NCBI RefSeq assembly: GCF_034190915.1
Contig: NW_026947693.1
Location: forward strand, 124,001-188,000
Direction: 5' to 3'
Source of the DNA: Cavia porcellus
Lineage: Eukaryota; Chordata; Mammalia; Rodentia; Caviidae
DNA: 64,000 nucleotides
How positions within the stretch are numbered: the first letter of the stretch is position 1; each line of letters begins with the position of its first letter. The notes under the pieces are model-generated. The model had not been told where the DNA came from. It worked only from the letters and a program-made list of their open reading frames with translations, and did not search any database. Below, piece by piece: positions 39,175 to 52,560 of the stretch. Both the position numbers and the translations under genes were made by a program.

Positions 39175-40982
39175 ACCACCCCGTGATGTTTTCCTCACTC
39201 CTACTAGTGAATGTAATGTAACACACACCCATACAATGCGCACCACCCAGTGATGTTTTTCTCACTCCTACTAGTGAATGTAATGTAACACACACCCATA
39301 CAATGCGCACCACCCCGTGATGTTTTTCTCACTCCTACTAGTGAATGTAATGTAACACACACCCATACAATACGCACCACCCCGTGATGTTTTTCTCACT
39401 CCTACTAGTGAATCTAATGTAACACACACCCATACAATGCGCACCACCCCGTGATGTTTTTCTCAATCCTACTAGTGAATCTAATGTAACACACACCCAT
39501 ACAATGCGCACCACCCCGTGATGTTTTTCTCACTCCTAGTAGTGAATGTAATGTAACACACACCCATACAATGCGCACCACCCCGTGATGTTTTTCTCAC
39601 TCCTACTAGTGAATGTAATGTAACACACACCCATACAATGCGCACCACCCCGTGATGATTTCTCACTCCTACTAGTGAATGCAATGTAACACACACCCAT
39701 ACAATGCGCACCACCCCGTGATGTTTTTCTCACCCCTACTAGTGAATGTAATGTAACACACACCCATACAATGCGCACCACCCCGTGATGTTTTTCTCAC
39801 TCCTACAAGTGAATGCAATGTAACACACACCCATACAATGCGCACCACCCCGTGATGTTTTTCTCACCCCTACTAGTGAATGTAATGTAACACACACCCA
39901 TACAAGGCGCACCACCCCGTGATGTTTTTCTCACTCCTATTAGTGAATGTAATGTAACACACACCCATACAATGCGCACCACCCCGTGATGTTTTTCTCA
40001 CTCCTACTAGTGAATGTAATGTAACACACACCCATACAATGCGCACCACCCCGTGATGTTTTTCTCACTCCTACTAGTGAATGTAATGTAACACACACCC
40101 ATACAATGCGCACCACCCCGTGATGTTTTTCTCACTCCTACTAGTGAATCTAATGTAACACACACCCATACAATGCGCACCACCCCGTGATGTTTTTCTC
40201 ACTCCTACTAGTGAATGTAATGTAACACACACCCATACAATGCGCACCACCCCGTGATGTTTTTCTCACTCCTACTAGTGAATCTAATGTAACACACACC
40301 CATACAATGCGCACCACCCCGTGATGTTTTTCTCACTCCTACTAGTGTATCTAATGTAACACACACCCATACAAGGCGCACCACCCCGTGATGTTTTTCT
40401 CACTCCTACTAGTGAATCTAATGTAACACACACCCATACAATGCGCACCACCCCGTGATGTTTTTCTCACTCCTAGTAGTGAATATAATGTAACACACAC
40501 CCATACAATGCGCACCACCCCGTGATGTTTTTCTCACTCCTACTAGTGAATGTAATGTAACACACACCCATACAATGCGCACCACCCCGTGATGTTTTTC
40601 TCACTCCTACTAGTGAATGTAATGTAACACACACCCATACAATGCGCACCACCCCGTGATGTTTTTCTCACTCCTACTAGTGAATCTAATGTAACACACA
40701 CCCATACAATGCGCACCACCCCGTGATGTTTTTCTCACTCCTACTAGTGAATGTAATGTAACACACACCCATACAATGCGCACCACCCCGTGATGTTTTT
40801 CTCACTCCTACTAGTGAATGTAATGTAACACACACCCATACAATGCGCACCACCCCGTGATGTTTTTCTCACTCCTACTACTGAATGTAATGTAACACAC
40901 ACCCATACAATGCGCACCACCCCGTGATGTTTTTCTCACTCCTACTAGTGAATCTAATGTAACACACACCCATACAATGCGC
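39175..40982 (+). repeat. Monomer run S12, 27 units, between E12 and E13
   Basis: 1808 bp equals 27 x 67 minus 1 (GATGATTTC near 39656, here in a CCACCCCG rather than CCAACCCG unit). No gene is visible. From about 39.8 kb it carries the domain-1 order ACAAGTGAATGCAATG, TCACCCCTAC, CAAGG, TATTAG, GAATC, AGTGTATC; then from about 40.4 kb the E10-side order of S9. Confidence 0.91.
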
Positions 40983-41125
40983 ACCACCCCGCGATGTTTT
41001 TCAGAATCCTATCCTACATTGCCACAGCATGTTCCCTGACCTCCCCATGCTGACCACCCCGCGGTGCTTTTCTCCATCCTACATTGCCAATCACTGCCTA
41101 TCCTATTTCAGACCCTCCGATTCAC
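40983..41125 (+). repeat. Diverged dimer element E13 (subfamily b, 143 bp)
   Basis: Copy of E10 at +6657, sharing CAGAATCC, CCGCGGTGC, GCCAATCACTG, CCTATTTCAG and the CACCACCCAGTGGTG exit. It differs by GCCACAGCATG where E10 has GCCACTGCATG. Confidence 0.92.
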
Positions 41126-42932
41126 ACCACCCAGTGGTGTTTTTCTCACTCCTACTAGTGAATGTAATGTAACACACACCCATACAATGCGCACCACCCC
41201 GTGATGTTTTTCTCACTCCTACTAGTGAATGTAATGTAACACACACCCATACAATGCGCACCACCCCGGGATGTTTTTCTCACTCCTACTAGTGAATGTA
41301 ATGTAACACACACCAATACAATGCGCACCACTGCGTGATTTTTTCTCACTCCTACTAGTGAATGTAATGTAACACACACCCATACAATGAGCACCACCCC
41401 GTGATGTTTTTCTCACTCCTACTTGTGAATGTAATGTAACACACACCCATACAATGCGCACCACCCGTGATGTTTTTCTCACTCCTACTAGTGAATGTAA
41501 TGTAACACACACCCATACAATGAGCACCACCCCGTGATGTTTTTCTCACTGCTACTAGTGAATGTAATGTAACACACACCCATACAATGCGCACCACCCC
41601 GAGATGTTTTTCTCACTCCTACTAGTGAATCTAATGTAACACACACCCATACAATGCGCCCCACCCCGTGATGTTTTTCTCACTCCTACTAGTGAATGTA
41701 ATGTAACACACACCCATACAATGAGCACCACCCCGTGATGTTTTTCTCACTGCTACTAGTGAATGTAATGTAACACACACCCATACAATGCGCACCACCC
41801 CGAGATGTTTTTCTCACTCCTACTAGTGAATCTAATGTAACACACACCCATACAATGCGCCCCACCCCGTGATGTTTTTCTCACTCCTACTAGTGAATGT
41901 AATGTAACACACACCCGTACAATGTGCACCACCCCGTGATGTTTTTCTCACTCCTACTAGTGAATGTAATGTAACACACACCCGTACAATGCGCACCACC
42001 CCGTGATGTTTTTCTCACTCCTACTAGTGAATGTAATGTAACACACACCCATACAATGCGCACCACCCCGTGATGTTTTTCTCACTCCTACTAGTGAATC
42101 AAATGTAACACTCACCCATACAATGTGCACCACCCCGTGATGTTTTTCTCACTCCTACTAGTGTATCTAATGTAACACACACCCATACAAGGCGCACCAC
42201 CCCGTGATGTTTTTCTCACTCCTACTAGTGAATGTAATGTAACACACACCCATACAATGCGCACCACCCCGTGATGTTTTTCTCACTCCTAGTAGTGAAT
42301 GTAATGTAAAACACACCCATACAATGCGCACCACCCCGTGATGTTTTTCTCACTCCTACTAGTGAATGCAATGTAACACACACCCATACAATGCGCACCA
42401 CCCCGTGATGTTTTTCTCACTCCTACTAGTGAATGTAATGTAACACACATCCATACAAGGCGCACCATCGCGTGATGTTTTTCTCACTCCTACTAGTGAA
42501 TGTAATGTAACACACACCCATACAATGCGCACCACCCCGTGATGTTTTTCTCACTCCTACTAGTGAATGTAGTGTAACACACACCCATACAATAAGCACC
42601 ACCCCGTGATGTTTTTCTCATTCCTACTAGTCAATCTAATGTAACACATACCCATACAATGCGCACCACCCCGTGATGTTTTTCTCACTCCTACTAGTGA
42701 ATCTAATGTAACACACACCCATACAATGCCCACCACCCCGTGATGTTTTTCTCACTCCTAGTAGTGAATGTAATATAACACACACCCATACAATGCGCAC
42801 CACCCCGTGATGTTTTTCTCACTCCTACTAGTGAATGTAATGTAACACACACCCATACAATGCGCACCACCCCGTGATGTTTTTCTCACTCCTACTAGTG
42901 AATGTAATGTAACACACACCCATACAATGCGC
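41126..42932 (+). repeat. Monomer run S13, 27 units, between E13 and E14
   Basis: 1807 bp, 27 units, two one-base-deleted; +6657 duplicate of S10 with scattered substitutions (for example 42478 T against C at 35821; GTAGTGTAAC near 42570 against GTAATGTAAC; CACATCC near 42448 against CACACCC). No gene is visible. Confidence 0.92.
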
Positions 42933-43075
42933 ACCACCCCGCGATGTTTTTCAGAAACCTATCCTACATTGCCACTGCATGTTCCCTGACCTCCCCATGC
43001 TGACCACCCCGTGGTGCTTTTCTCCATGCTATATTGCCACTCACTGCCTATCCTAATTCAGACCCTCCGATTCAA
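42933..43075 (+). repeat. Diverged dimer element E14 (subfamily c, 143 bp)
   Basis: Markers: CCGTGGTGC, CATGCTATATTGCC, CCGATTCAAACC. Followed by the TTTTCCTCAC unit. It occupies the place of E11 in the +6657 duplication but is a different subfamily, so that duplication ends here. Its partner at +5516 is E17. Confidence 0.92.
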
Positions 43076-44749
43076 ACCACCCCGTGATGTTTTCCTCACT
43101 CCTACTAGTGAATGTAATGTAACACACACCCATACAATGCGCACCACCCCGTGATGTTTTTCTAACTCCTACTAGTGAAAGTAATGTAACACACACCCAT
43201 ACAATGCGCACCACCCCGTGATGTTTTTCTCACTCCTACTAGTGAATGTAATGTAACACACACCCATACAATGCGCACCAACCCGTGATGATTTCTCACT
43301 CCTACTAGTGAATGTAATGTAACACACACAAATACAATACGCACCACCCCGTGATGTTTTTCTCACTCCTACTAGTGAATGTAATGTAACACACACCCAT
43401 ACAATGCGCACCACCCCGTGATGTTTTTCTCACTCCTAGTAGTGAATGTAATATAGCACACACCCATACAATGCGCACCACCCCGTGATGTTTTTCTCAC
43501 TAATACTAGTGAATGTAATGTAACACACACCCATACAATGCGCACCACCCCGTGATGTTTTTCTCACTCCTACTAGTGAATGTAATGTAACACACACCCA
43601 TACAATGCGCACCACCCCGTGATGTTTTTCTCACTCCTACTAGGGAATCTAATGTAACACACACCCATACAATGCGCACCACCCCGTGATGTTTTTCTCA
43701 CTCCTACTAGTGAATGTAATGTAACACACACCCATACAATGCGCACCACCCCGTGATGTTTTTCTCACTCCTACTAGTGAATGTAATGTAACACACACCC
43801 ATACAATGCGCACCATCCCGTGATGTTTTTCTCACTCCTACTAGTGAATGTAATGTAACACACACCCATACAATGCGCACCACACCGTGATGTTTTTCTC
43901 ACTCCTACTAGTGAATGTAATGTAACACACACCCATACAATGGGCACCACCCCGTGATGTTTTTCTCACTCCTACTAGTGAATCTAATGTAACACACACC
44001 CATACAATGCGCACCACCCCGTGATGTTTTTCTCACTCCTACTAGTGAATCTAATATAACACACACCCATACAAGGCGCACCACCCCGTGATGTTTTTCT
44101 CACTCCTACTAGTGAATCTAATGTAACACACACCCATACAAGGCGCACCACCCCGTGATGTTTTTCTCACTCCTACTAGTGAATCTAATGTAACACACAC
44201 CCATGCAATGCGCACCACACAGTGATGTTTTTCTCACTGCTACTAGTGAATGTAATGTAACACACACCCATGCAATGCGCACCACCCCGTGATGTTTTTC
44301 TCACTCCTACTAGTGAATGTAATGTAACACACACCCATACAATGCGCACCACCCCGTGATGTTTTTCTCACTCCTACTAGTGAATGTAATGTAACACACA
44401 CCCATACAATGCGCACCACCCCGTGATGTTTTTCTCACTCCTACTAGTGTATGTAATGTAACACACACCCATACAATGCGCACCACCCCGTGATGTTTTT
44501 GTCACTCCTACTAGTGAATGTAATGTAACACACACCCATACAATGCGCACCACCCCGTAATGTTTTTCTCACTCCTAGTAGTGAATGTAATGTAACACAC
44601 ACCCATACAATGCGCACCGCCCCGTGATGTTTTTCTCACTCCTACTAGTGAATGCAATGTAACACACACCCATACAATGCGCACCACCCCGTGATATTTT
44701 TCTCACTCCTACTAGTGAATGTAATGTAACACACACCCATACAAGGCGC
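43076..44749 (+). repeat. Monomer run S14, 25 units, between E14 and E15
   Basis: 1674 bp equals 25 x 67 minus 1 (GATGATTTC near 43288). Landmarks: GTGAAAGTAATG (43177), CACAAATACAATACGC (43327), AATATAGCAC (43450), CTCACTAATACTAG (43497), CATGCAATG units, GTTTTTGTCAC. No gene is visible. Duplicated at +5516 as S17. Confidence 0.92.
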
Positions 44750-44892
44750 ACCACCCCGCGATGTTTTTCAGAAACCTATCCTACATTGCCACTGCATGTT
44801 CCCTGACCTCCCCATGCTGACCACCCAGTGGTGCTTTTCTCCATGCTGCATTGCCACTCACTGCCTATCCTAATTCAGACCCTCCCATTCAA
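44750..44892 (+). repeat. Diverged dimer element E15 (subfamily d, 143 bp)
   Basis: Entered from a CAAGGCGC unit. Markers: GACCACCCAGTGG at the unit boundary (44819-44831), GCTGCATTG, CCCATTCAAACC. Its partner at +5516 is E18. Confidence 0.92.
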
Positions 44893-45294
44893 ACCACCCC
44901 GTGATGTTTTCCTCACTCCTACTAGTGAATGTAATGTAACACACACCCATACAATGCGCACCACCCAGTGATGTTTTTCTCACTCCTACTAGTGAATGTA
45001 ATGTAACAAACACCCATACAATGCGCACCACCCCGTGATGTTTTTCTCACTCCTACTAGTGAATGTAATGTAACACACACCCATACAATACGCACCACCC
45101 CGTGATGTTTTTCTCACTCCTACTAGTGAATCTAATGTAACACACACCCATACAATGCGCACCACCCCGTGATGTTTTTCTCAATCCTACTAGTGAATCT
45201 AATGTAACACACACCCATACAATGCGCACCACCCCGTGATGTTTTTCTCACTCCTACTAGTGAATGTAATGTAACACACACCCATACAATGCGC
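44893..45294 (+). repeat. Monomer run S15, 6 units, between E15 and E16
   Basis: 402 bp equals exactly 6 x 67. Landmarks: ACCACCCAGTGATG (44961), GTAACAAACAC (45005), CAATACGC, TTTTTCTCAATCC. No gene is visible. Duplicated at +5516 as S18. Confidence 0.92.
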
Positions 45295-45437
45295 ACCACC
45301 CCGCGATGTTTTTCAGAAACCTATCCTACATTGCCACTGCATGTTCCCTGACCTCCCCATGCTGACCACCCCGTGGTGCTTTTCTCCATGCTACATTGCC
45401 ACTCACTGCCTATCCTAATTCAGATCCTCCCATTCAA
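45295..45437 (+). repeat. Diverged dimer element E16 (subfamily e, 143 bp)
   Basis: Markers: GCTACATTG, CAGATCCTCC (others have CAGACCCTCC), CCCATTCAAACC. The following unit has CACTTCTACTAGTAAATG. Its partner at +5516 is E19. Confidence 0.92.
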
Positions 45438-48400
45438 ACCACCCCGTGATGTTTTCCTCACTTCTACTAGTAAATGTAATGTAACACACACCCATACAAT
45501 GCGCACCACCCCGTGATGTTTTTCTCACTCCTACTAGTGAATGTAATGTAACACACACCCATACAATGCGCACCACCCCATGATGTTTTTCTCACTCCTA
45601 CTAGTGAATGTAATGTAACACACACCCATACAATGCGCACCAACCCGTGATGATTTCTCACTCCTACTAGTGAATGTAATGTAACACACACCAATACAAT
45701 ACGCACCACCCCGTGATGTTCTTCTCACTCCTACTAGTGAATCTAATGTAACACACACCCATACAATGCGCACCACCCCGTGATGTTTTTCTCACTCCTA
45801 CTAGTGAATCTAATGTAACACACACCCATACAATGCGCACCACCCCGTGATGTTTTTCTCATTCCTACTAGTGAATGTAATGTAACACACACCCATACAA
45901 TGCGCACCACCCCATGATGTTTTTCTCACTCCTACTAGTGAATGTAATGTAACACACACCCATACAATGCGCACCACCCCGTGATGTTTTTCTCACTCCT
46001 ACTAGTGAATATAATGTAACACACACCCATACAATGCGCACCACCCCGTGATGTTTTTCTCACTCCTACTAGTGAATGCAATGTAACACACACCCATACA
46101 ATGCGCACCACCCCGTGATGTTTTTCTCACTCCTACTAGTGAATGTAATGTAACACACACCCATACAAGGCGCACCACCCCGTGATGTTTTTCTCACTCC
46201 TACTAGTAAATCTAATGTAACACACACCCATACAATGCGCACCACCCCGTGGTGTTTTTCTCACTCCTAGTAGTGAATGTAATGTAACACACACCCATAC
46301 AATGCGCACCACCCCGTGATGTTTTTCTCACTCCTACTAGTGAATCTAATGTAACACACACCCATACAATGCGCACCACCCCGTGATGTTTTTCTCACTC
46401 CTACTAGTGAATGTAATGTAACACACACCCATACAATGCGCACCACCCGTGATGTTTTTCTCACTCCTACTAGTGAATGTAATGTAACACACACCCATAC
46501 AATGCGCACCACCCCGTGATGTTTTTCTCACTGCTACTAGTGAATGTAATGTAACACACACCCATACAATGCGCACCACCCCGTGATGTTTTTCTCACTC
46601 CTACTAGTGAATCTAATGTAACACACACCCATACAATGCGCACCACCCCGTGATATTTTTCTCACTCCTACTAGTGAATGTAATGTAACACACACCCGTA
46701 CAATGCGCACCACCCCGTGATGTTTTTCTCACTCCTACTAGTGAATGTAATGTAACACACACCCATACAATGCGCACCACGCCGTGATGTTTTTCTCACT
46801 CCTATAACTGAATGTAATGTAACACACACCCATACAATGCGCACCACCCCGTGAGGTTTTTCTCACTCCTACTAGTGAATCTAATGTAACACACACCCAT
46901 ACAATGCGCACCACCCCGTGATGTTTTTCTCCCTCCTACTAGTGAATGTAATGTAACACACACCCATACAATGCGCACCACCCCGTGATGTTTTTCTCAC
47001 TCCTACTAGTGAATGTAATGTAACACACACCCATACAATGCGCACCACCCCGGGATGTTTTTCTCACTCCTACTAGTGAATGTAATGTAACACACACCAA
47101 TACAATGCGCACCACTGCGTGATTTTTTCTCACTCCTACTAGTGAATGTAATGTAACACACACCCATACAATGAGCACCACCCCGTGATGTTTTTCTCAC
47201 TCCTACTTGTGAATGTAATGTAACACACACCCATACAATGCGCACCACCCGTGATGTTTTTCTCACTCCTACTAGTGAATGTAATGTAACACACACCCAT
47301 ACAATGAGCACCACCCCGTGATGTTTTTCTCACTGCTACTAGTGAATGTAATGTAACACACACCCATACAATGCGCACCACCCCGAGATGTTTTTCTCAC
47401 TCCTACTAGTGAATCTAATGTAACACACACCCATACAATGCGCCCCACCCCGTGATGTTTTTCTCACTCCTACTAGTGAATGTAATGTAACACACACCCA
47501 TACAATGAGCACCACCCCGTGATGTTTTTCTCACTGCTACTAGTGAATGTAATGTAACACACACCCATACAATGCGCACCACCCCGAGATGTTTTTCTCA
47601 CTCCTACTAGTGAATCTAATGTAACACACACCCATACAATGCGCCCCACCCCGTGATGTTTTCCTCACTCCTACTAGTGAATGTAATGTAACACACACCC
47701 GTACAATGTGCACCACCCCGTGATGTTTTTCTCACTCCTACTAGTGAATGTAATGTAACACACACCCGTACAATGCGCACCACCCCGTGATGTTTTTCTC
47801 ACTCCTACTAGTGAATGTAATGTAACACACACCCATACAATGCGCACCACCATGTGATGTTTTTCTCACTCCTACTAGTGAATCAAATGTAACACTCACC
47901 CATACAATGCGCACCACCCCGTGATGTTTTTCTCACTCCTACTAGTGTATCTAATGTAACACACACCCATACAAGGCGCACCACCCCGTGATGTTTTTCT
48001 CACTCCTACTAGTGAATGTAATGTAACACACACCCATACAATGCGCACCACCCCGTGATGTTTTTCTCACTCCTAGTAGTGAATGTAATGTAACACACAC
48101 CCATACAATAAGCACCACCCCGTGATGTTTTTCTCATTCCTACTAGTCAATCTAATGTAACACATACCCATACAATGCGCACCACCCCGTGATGTTTTTC
48201 TCACTCCTACTAGTGAATCTAATGTAACACACACCCATACAATGCCCACCACCCCGTGATGTTTTTCTCACTCCTAGTAGTGAATGTAATATAACACACA
48301 CCCATACAATGCGCACCACCCCGTGATGTTTTTCTCACTCCTACTAGTGAATGTAATGTAACACACACCCATACAATGCGCACCACCCCGTGATGTTTTT

Positions 48401-48448
48401 CTCACTCCTACTAGTGAATGTAATGTAACACATACCCATACAATGCGC
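45438..48448 (+). repeat. Monomer run S16, 45 units, between E16 and E17
   Basis: 3011 bp equals 45 x 67 minus 4 (GATGATTTC near 45648, CACCACCCGTG near 46441, GCGTGATTTTTTC near 47116, CACCACCCGTG near 47244). No gene is visible. It is composite: the left part is shared with S19, the right part (about 46.93 kb on) is a third copy of the S10/S13 order. Relative to S13 that copy lacks four units (268 bp) near 48.08 kb and has no E at its left edge. Confidence 0.91.
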
Positions 48449-48591
48449 ACCACCCCGCGATGTTTTTCAGAAACCTATCCTACATTGCCACTGCATGTTC
48501 CCTGACCTCCCCATGCTGACCACCCCGTGGTGCTTTTCTCCATGCTATATTGCCACTCACTGCCTATCCTAATTCAGACCCTCCGATTCAA
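48449..48591 (+). repeat. Diverged dimer element E17 (subfamily c, 143 bp)
   Basis: Copy of E14 at +5516: CATGCTATATTG and CCGATTCAAACC. Confidence 0.92.
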
Positions 48592-50265
48592 ACCACCCCG
48601 TGATGTTTTCCTCACTCCTACTAGTGAATGTAATGTAACACACACCCATACAATGCGCACCACCCCGTGATGTTTTTCTAACTCCTACTAGTGAAAGTAA
48701 TGTAACACACACCCATACAATGCGCACCACCCCGTGATGTTTTTCTCACTCCTACTAGTGAATGTAATGTAACACACACCCATACAATGCGCACCAACCC
48801 GTGATGATTTCTCACTCCTACTAGTGAATGTAATGTAACACACACAAATACAATACGCACCACCCCGTGATGTTTTTCTCACTCCTACTAGTGAATGTAA
48901 TGTAACACACACCCATACAATGCGCACCACCCCGTGATGTTTTTCTCACTCCTAGTAGTGAATGTAATATAGCACACACCCATACAATGCGCACCACCCC
49001 GTGATGTTTTTCTCACTAATACTAGTGAATGTAATGTAACACACACCCATACAATGCGCACCACCCCGTGATGTTTTTCTCACTCCTACTAGTGAATGTA
49101 ATGTAACACACACCCATACAATGCGCACCACCCCGTGATGTTTTTCTCACTCCTACTAGGGAATCTAATGTAACACACACCCATACAATGCGCACCACCC
49201 CGTGATGTTTTTCTCACTCCTACTAGTGAATGTAATGTAACACACACCCATACAATGCGCACCACCCCGTGATGTTTTTCTCACTCCTACTAGTGAATGT
49301 AATGTAACACACACCCATACAATGCGCACCATCCCGTGATGTTTTTCTCACTCCTACTAGTGAATGTAATGTAACACACACCCATACAATGCGCACCACC
49401 CCGTGATGTTTTTCTCACTCCTACTAGTGAATGTAATGTAACACACACCCATACAATGGGCACCACCCCGTGATGTTTTTCTCACTCCTACTAGTGAATC
49501 TAATGTAACACACACCCATACAATGCGCACCACCCCGTGATGTTTTTCTCACTCCTACTAGTGAATCTAATATAACACACACCCATACAAGGCGCACCAC
49601 CCCGTGATGTTTTTCTCACTCCTACTAGTGAATCTAATGTAACACACACCCATACAAGGCGCACCACCCCGTGATGTTTTTCTCACTCCTACTAGTGAAT
49701 CTAATGTAACACACACCCATGCAATGCGCACCACACAGTGATGTTTTTCTCACTGCTACTAGTGAATGTAATGTAACACACACCCATGCAATGCGCACCA
49801 CCCCGTGATGTTTTTCTCACTCCTACTAGTGAATGTAATGTAACACACACCCATACAATGCGCACCACCCCGTGATGTTTTTCTCACTCCTACTAGTGAA
49901 TGTAATGTAACACACACCCATACAATGCGCACCACCCCGTGATGTTTTTCTCACTCCTACTAGTGTATGTAATGTAACACACACCCATACAATGCGCACC
50001 ACCCCGTGATGTTTTTGTCACTCCTACTAGTGAATGTAATGTAACACACACCCATACAATGCGCACCACCCCGTAATGTTTTTCTCACTCCTAGTAGTGA
50101 ATGTAATGTAACACACACCCATACAATGCGCACCGCCCCGTGATGTTTTTCTCACTCCTACTAGTGAATGCAATGTAACACACACCCATACAATGCGCAC
50201 CACCCCGTGATATTTTTCTCACTCCTACTAGTGAATGTAATGTAACACACACCCATACAAGGCGC
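48592..50265 (+). repeat. Monomer run S17, 25 units, between E17 and E18
   Basis: 1674 bp, 25 units, one one-base-deleted; +5516 duplicate of S14 carrying the same rare variants (GTGAAAGTAATG, CACAAATACAATACGC, AATATAGCAC, CTCACTAATACTAG). One difference noticed is CACCACCCCG near 49391, where S14 has CACCACACCG near 43875. No gene is visible. Confidence 0.92.
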
Positions 50266-50408
50266 ACCACCCCGCGATGTTTTTCAGAAACCTATCCTAC
50301 ATTGCCACTGCATTTTCCCTTACCTCCCCATGCTGACCACCCCGTGGTGCTTTTCTCCATGCTGCATTGCCACTCACTGCCTATCCTAATTCAGACCCTC
50401 CCATTCAA
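50266..50408 (+). repeat. Diverged dimer element E18 (subfamily d, 143 bp)
   Basis: Copy of E15 at +5516, with GCTGCATTG and CCCATTCAAACC. Two G-to-T changes (GCATTTTCCCTTACC against GCATGTTCCCTGACC, near 50309-50323) are unique to this copy. The second removes a TGA and so creates the only long + strand open frame of the window (50302-50487, TTG start), which I regard as accidental. Confidence 0.92.
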
Positions 50409-50810
50409 ACCACCCCGTGATGTTTTCCTCAATCCTACTAGTGAATGTAATGTAACACACACCCATACAATGCGCACCACCCAGTGATGTTTTTCTCACT
50501 CCTACTAGTGAATGTAATGTAACACACACCCATACAATGCGCACCACCCCGTGATGTTTTTCTCACTCCTACTAGTGAATGTAATGTAACACACACCCAT
50601 ACAATACGCACCACCCCGTGATGTTTTTCTCACTCCTACTAGTGAATCTAATGTAACACACACCCATACAATGCGCACCACCCCGTGATGTTTTTCTCAA
50701 TCCTACTAGTGAATCTAATGTAACACACACCCATACAATGCGCACCACCCCGTGATGTTTTTCTCACTCCTACTAGTGAATGTAATGTAACACACACCCA
50801 TACAATGCGC
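50409..50810 (+). repeat. Monomer run S18, 6 units, between E18 and E19
   Basis: 402 bp, exactly 6 units; +5516 duplicate of S15. It reads TTTTCCTCAATCC in the first unit and GTAACACACAC where S15 has GTAACAAACAC. No gene is visible. Confidence 0.92.
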
Positions 50811-50953
50811 ACCACCCCGCGATGTTTTTCAGAAACCTATCCTACATTGCCACTGCATGTTCCCTGACCTCCCCATGCTGACCACCCCGTGGTGCTTTTC
50901 TCCATGCTACATTGCCACTCACTGCCTATCCTAATTCAGATCCTCCCATTCAA
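50811..50953 (+). repeat. Diverged dimer element E19 (subfamily e, 143 bp)
   Basis: Copy of E16 at +5516, sharing CAGATCCTCC and the CACTTCTACTAGTAAATG unit that follows. Confidence 0.92.
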
Positions 50954-52560
50954 ACCACCCCGTGATGTTTTCCTCACTTCTACTAGTAAATGTAATGTAA
51001 CACACACCCATACAATGCGCACCACCCCGTGATGTTTTTCTCACTCCTACTAGTGAATGTAATGTAACACACACCCATACAATGCGCACCACCCCATGAT
51101 GTTTTTCTCACTCCTACTAGTGAATGTAATGTAACACACACCCATACAATGCGCACCACCCCGTGATGTTTTTCTCACTCCTACTAGTGAATATAATGTA
51201 ACACACACCCATACAATGCGCACCACCCCGTGATGTTTTTCTCACTCCTACTAGTGAATGCAATGTAACACACACCCATACAATGCGCACCACCCTGTGA
51301 TGTTTTTCTCACTCCTACTAGTGAATGTAATGTAACACACACCCATACAAGGCGCACCACCCCGTGATGTTTTTCTCACTCCTACTAGTGAATCTAATGT
51401 AACACACACCCATACAATGCGCACCACCCCGTGGTGTTTTTCTCACTCCTAGTAGTGAATGTAATGTAACACACACCCATACAATGCGCACCACCCCGTG
51501 ATGTTTTTCTCACTCCTACTAGTGAATCTAATGTAACACACACCCATACAATGCGCACCACCCCGTGATGTTTTTCTCACTCCTACTAGTGAATGTAATG
51601 TAACACACACCCATACAATGCGCACCACCCGTGATGTTTTTCTCACTCCTACTAGTGAATGTAATGTAACACACACCCATACAATGCGCAACACCCCGTG
51701 ATGTTTTTCTCACTGCTACTAGTGAATGTAATGTAACACACACCCATACAATGCGCACCACCCCGTGATGTTTTTCTCACTCCTACTAGTGAATCTAATG
51801 TAACACACACCCATACAATGCGCACCACCCCGTGATATTTTTCTCACTCCTACTAGTGAATGTAATGTAACACACACCCGTACAATGCGCACCACCCCGT
51901 GATATTTTTCTCACTCCTACTAGTGAATGTAATGTAACACACACCCGTACAATGCGCACCACCCCGTGATGTTTTTCTCACTCCTACTAGTGAATGTAAT
52001 GTAACACACACCCATACAATGCGCACCACGCCGTGATGTTTTTCTCACTCCTACTAGTGAATGTAATGTAACACACACCCGTACAATGCGCACCACCCCG
52101 TGATGTTTTTCTCACTCCTACTAGTGAATGTAATGTAACACACACCCATACAATGCGCACCACCCCGTGAGGTTTTTCTCACTCCTACTAGTGAATCTAA
52201 TGTAACACACACCCATACAATGCGCACCACCCCGTGATGTTTTTCTCCCTCCTACTAGTGAATGTAATGTAACACACACCCGTACAATGCGCACCACCCC
52301 GTGATGTTTTTCTCACTCCTACTAGTGAATGTAATGTAACACACACGCATACAAAGTGCACCACCACGTGATGTTTTTCTCACTCCTACTAGTGAATGTA
52401 ATGTAATACACACCCATACAATGCGCACCACCCCGTGATGTTTTTCTCACTCCTACTAGTGAATGTAATGTAACACACACCCATACAATGCGCACCACCC
52501 CGCGATGTTTTTCTCACTCCTACTAGTGAATGTAATGTAACACACACCCATACAATGCGC
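50954..52560 (+). repeat. Monomer run S19, 24 units, between E19 and E20
   Basis: 1607 bp equals 24 x 67 minus 1 (CACCACCCGTG near 51624). It follows the left part of S16 but lacks a five-unit stretch that includes the GATGATTTC unit (offset changes from +5516 to +5182, a 334-bp loss). Other landmarks: CACCCGTACAATG units, GTGAGGTTTTTC (52168), CACACGCATACAAAGTGC (52340). No gene is visible. Confidence 0.91.

Noticed and set aside
44819..44831. GLI-like GACCACCCA in E15
   Set aside because: It results from one C-to-A change in one element; its sister E18 lacks it, and there is no gene nearby to regulate.
50302..50487. The only long + strand open frame (61 codons, TTG start)
   Set aside because: It exists because E18 has a G-to-T change that turns the TGA found in the other E copies into TTA. 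It starts inside E18 and runs into monomers; the 29 sister elements keep the stop.
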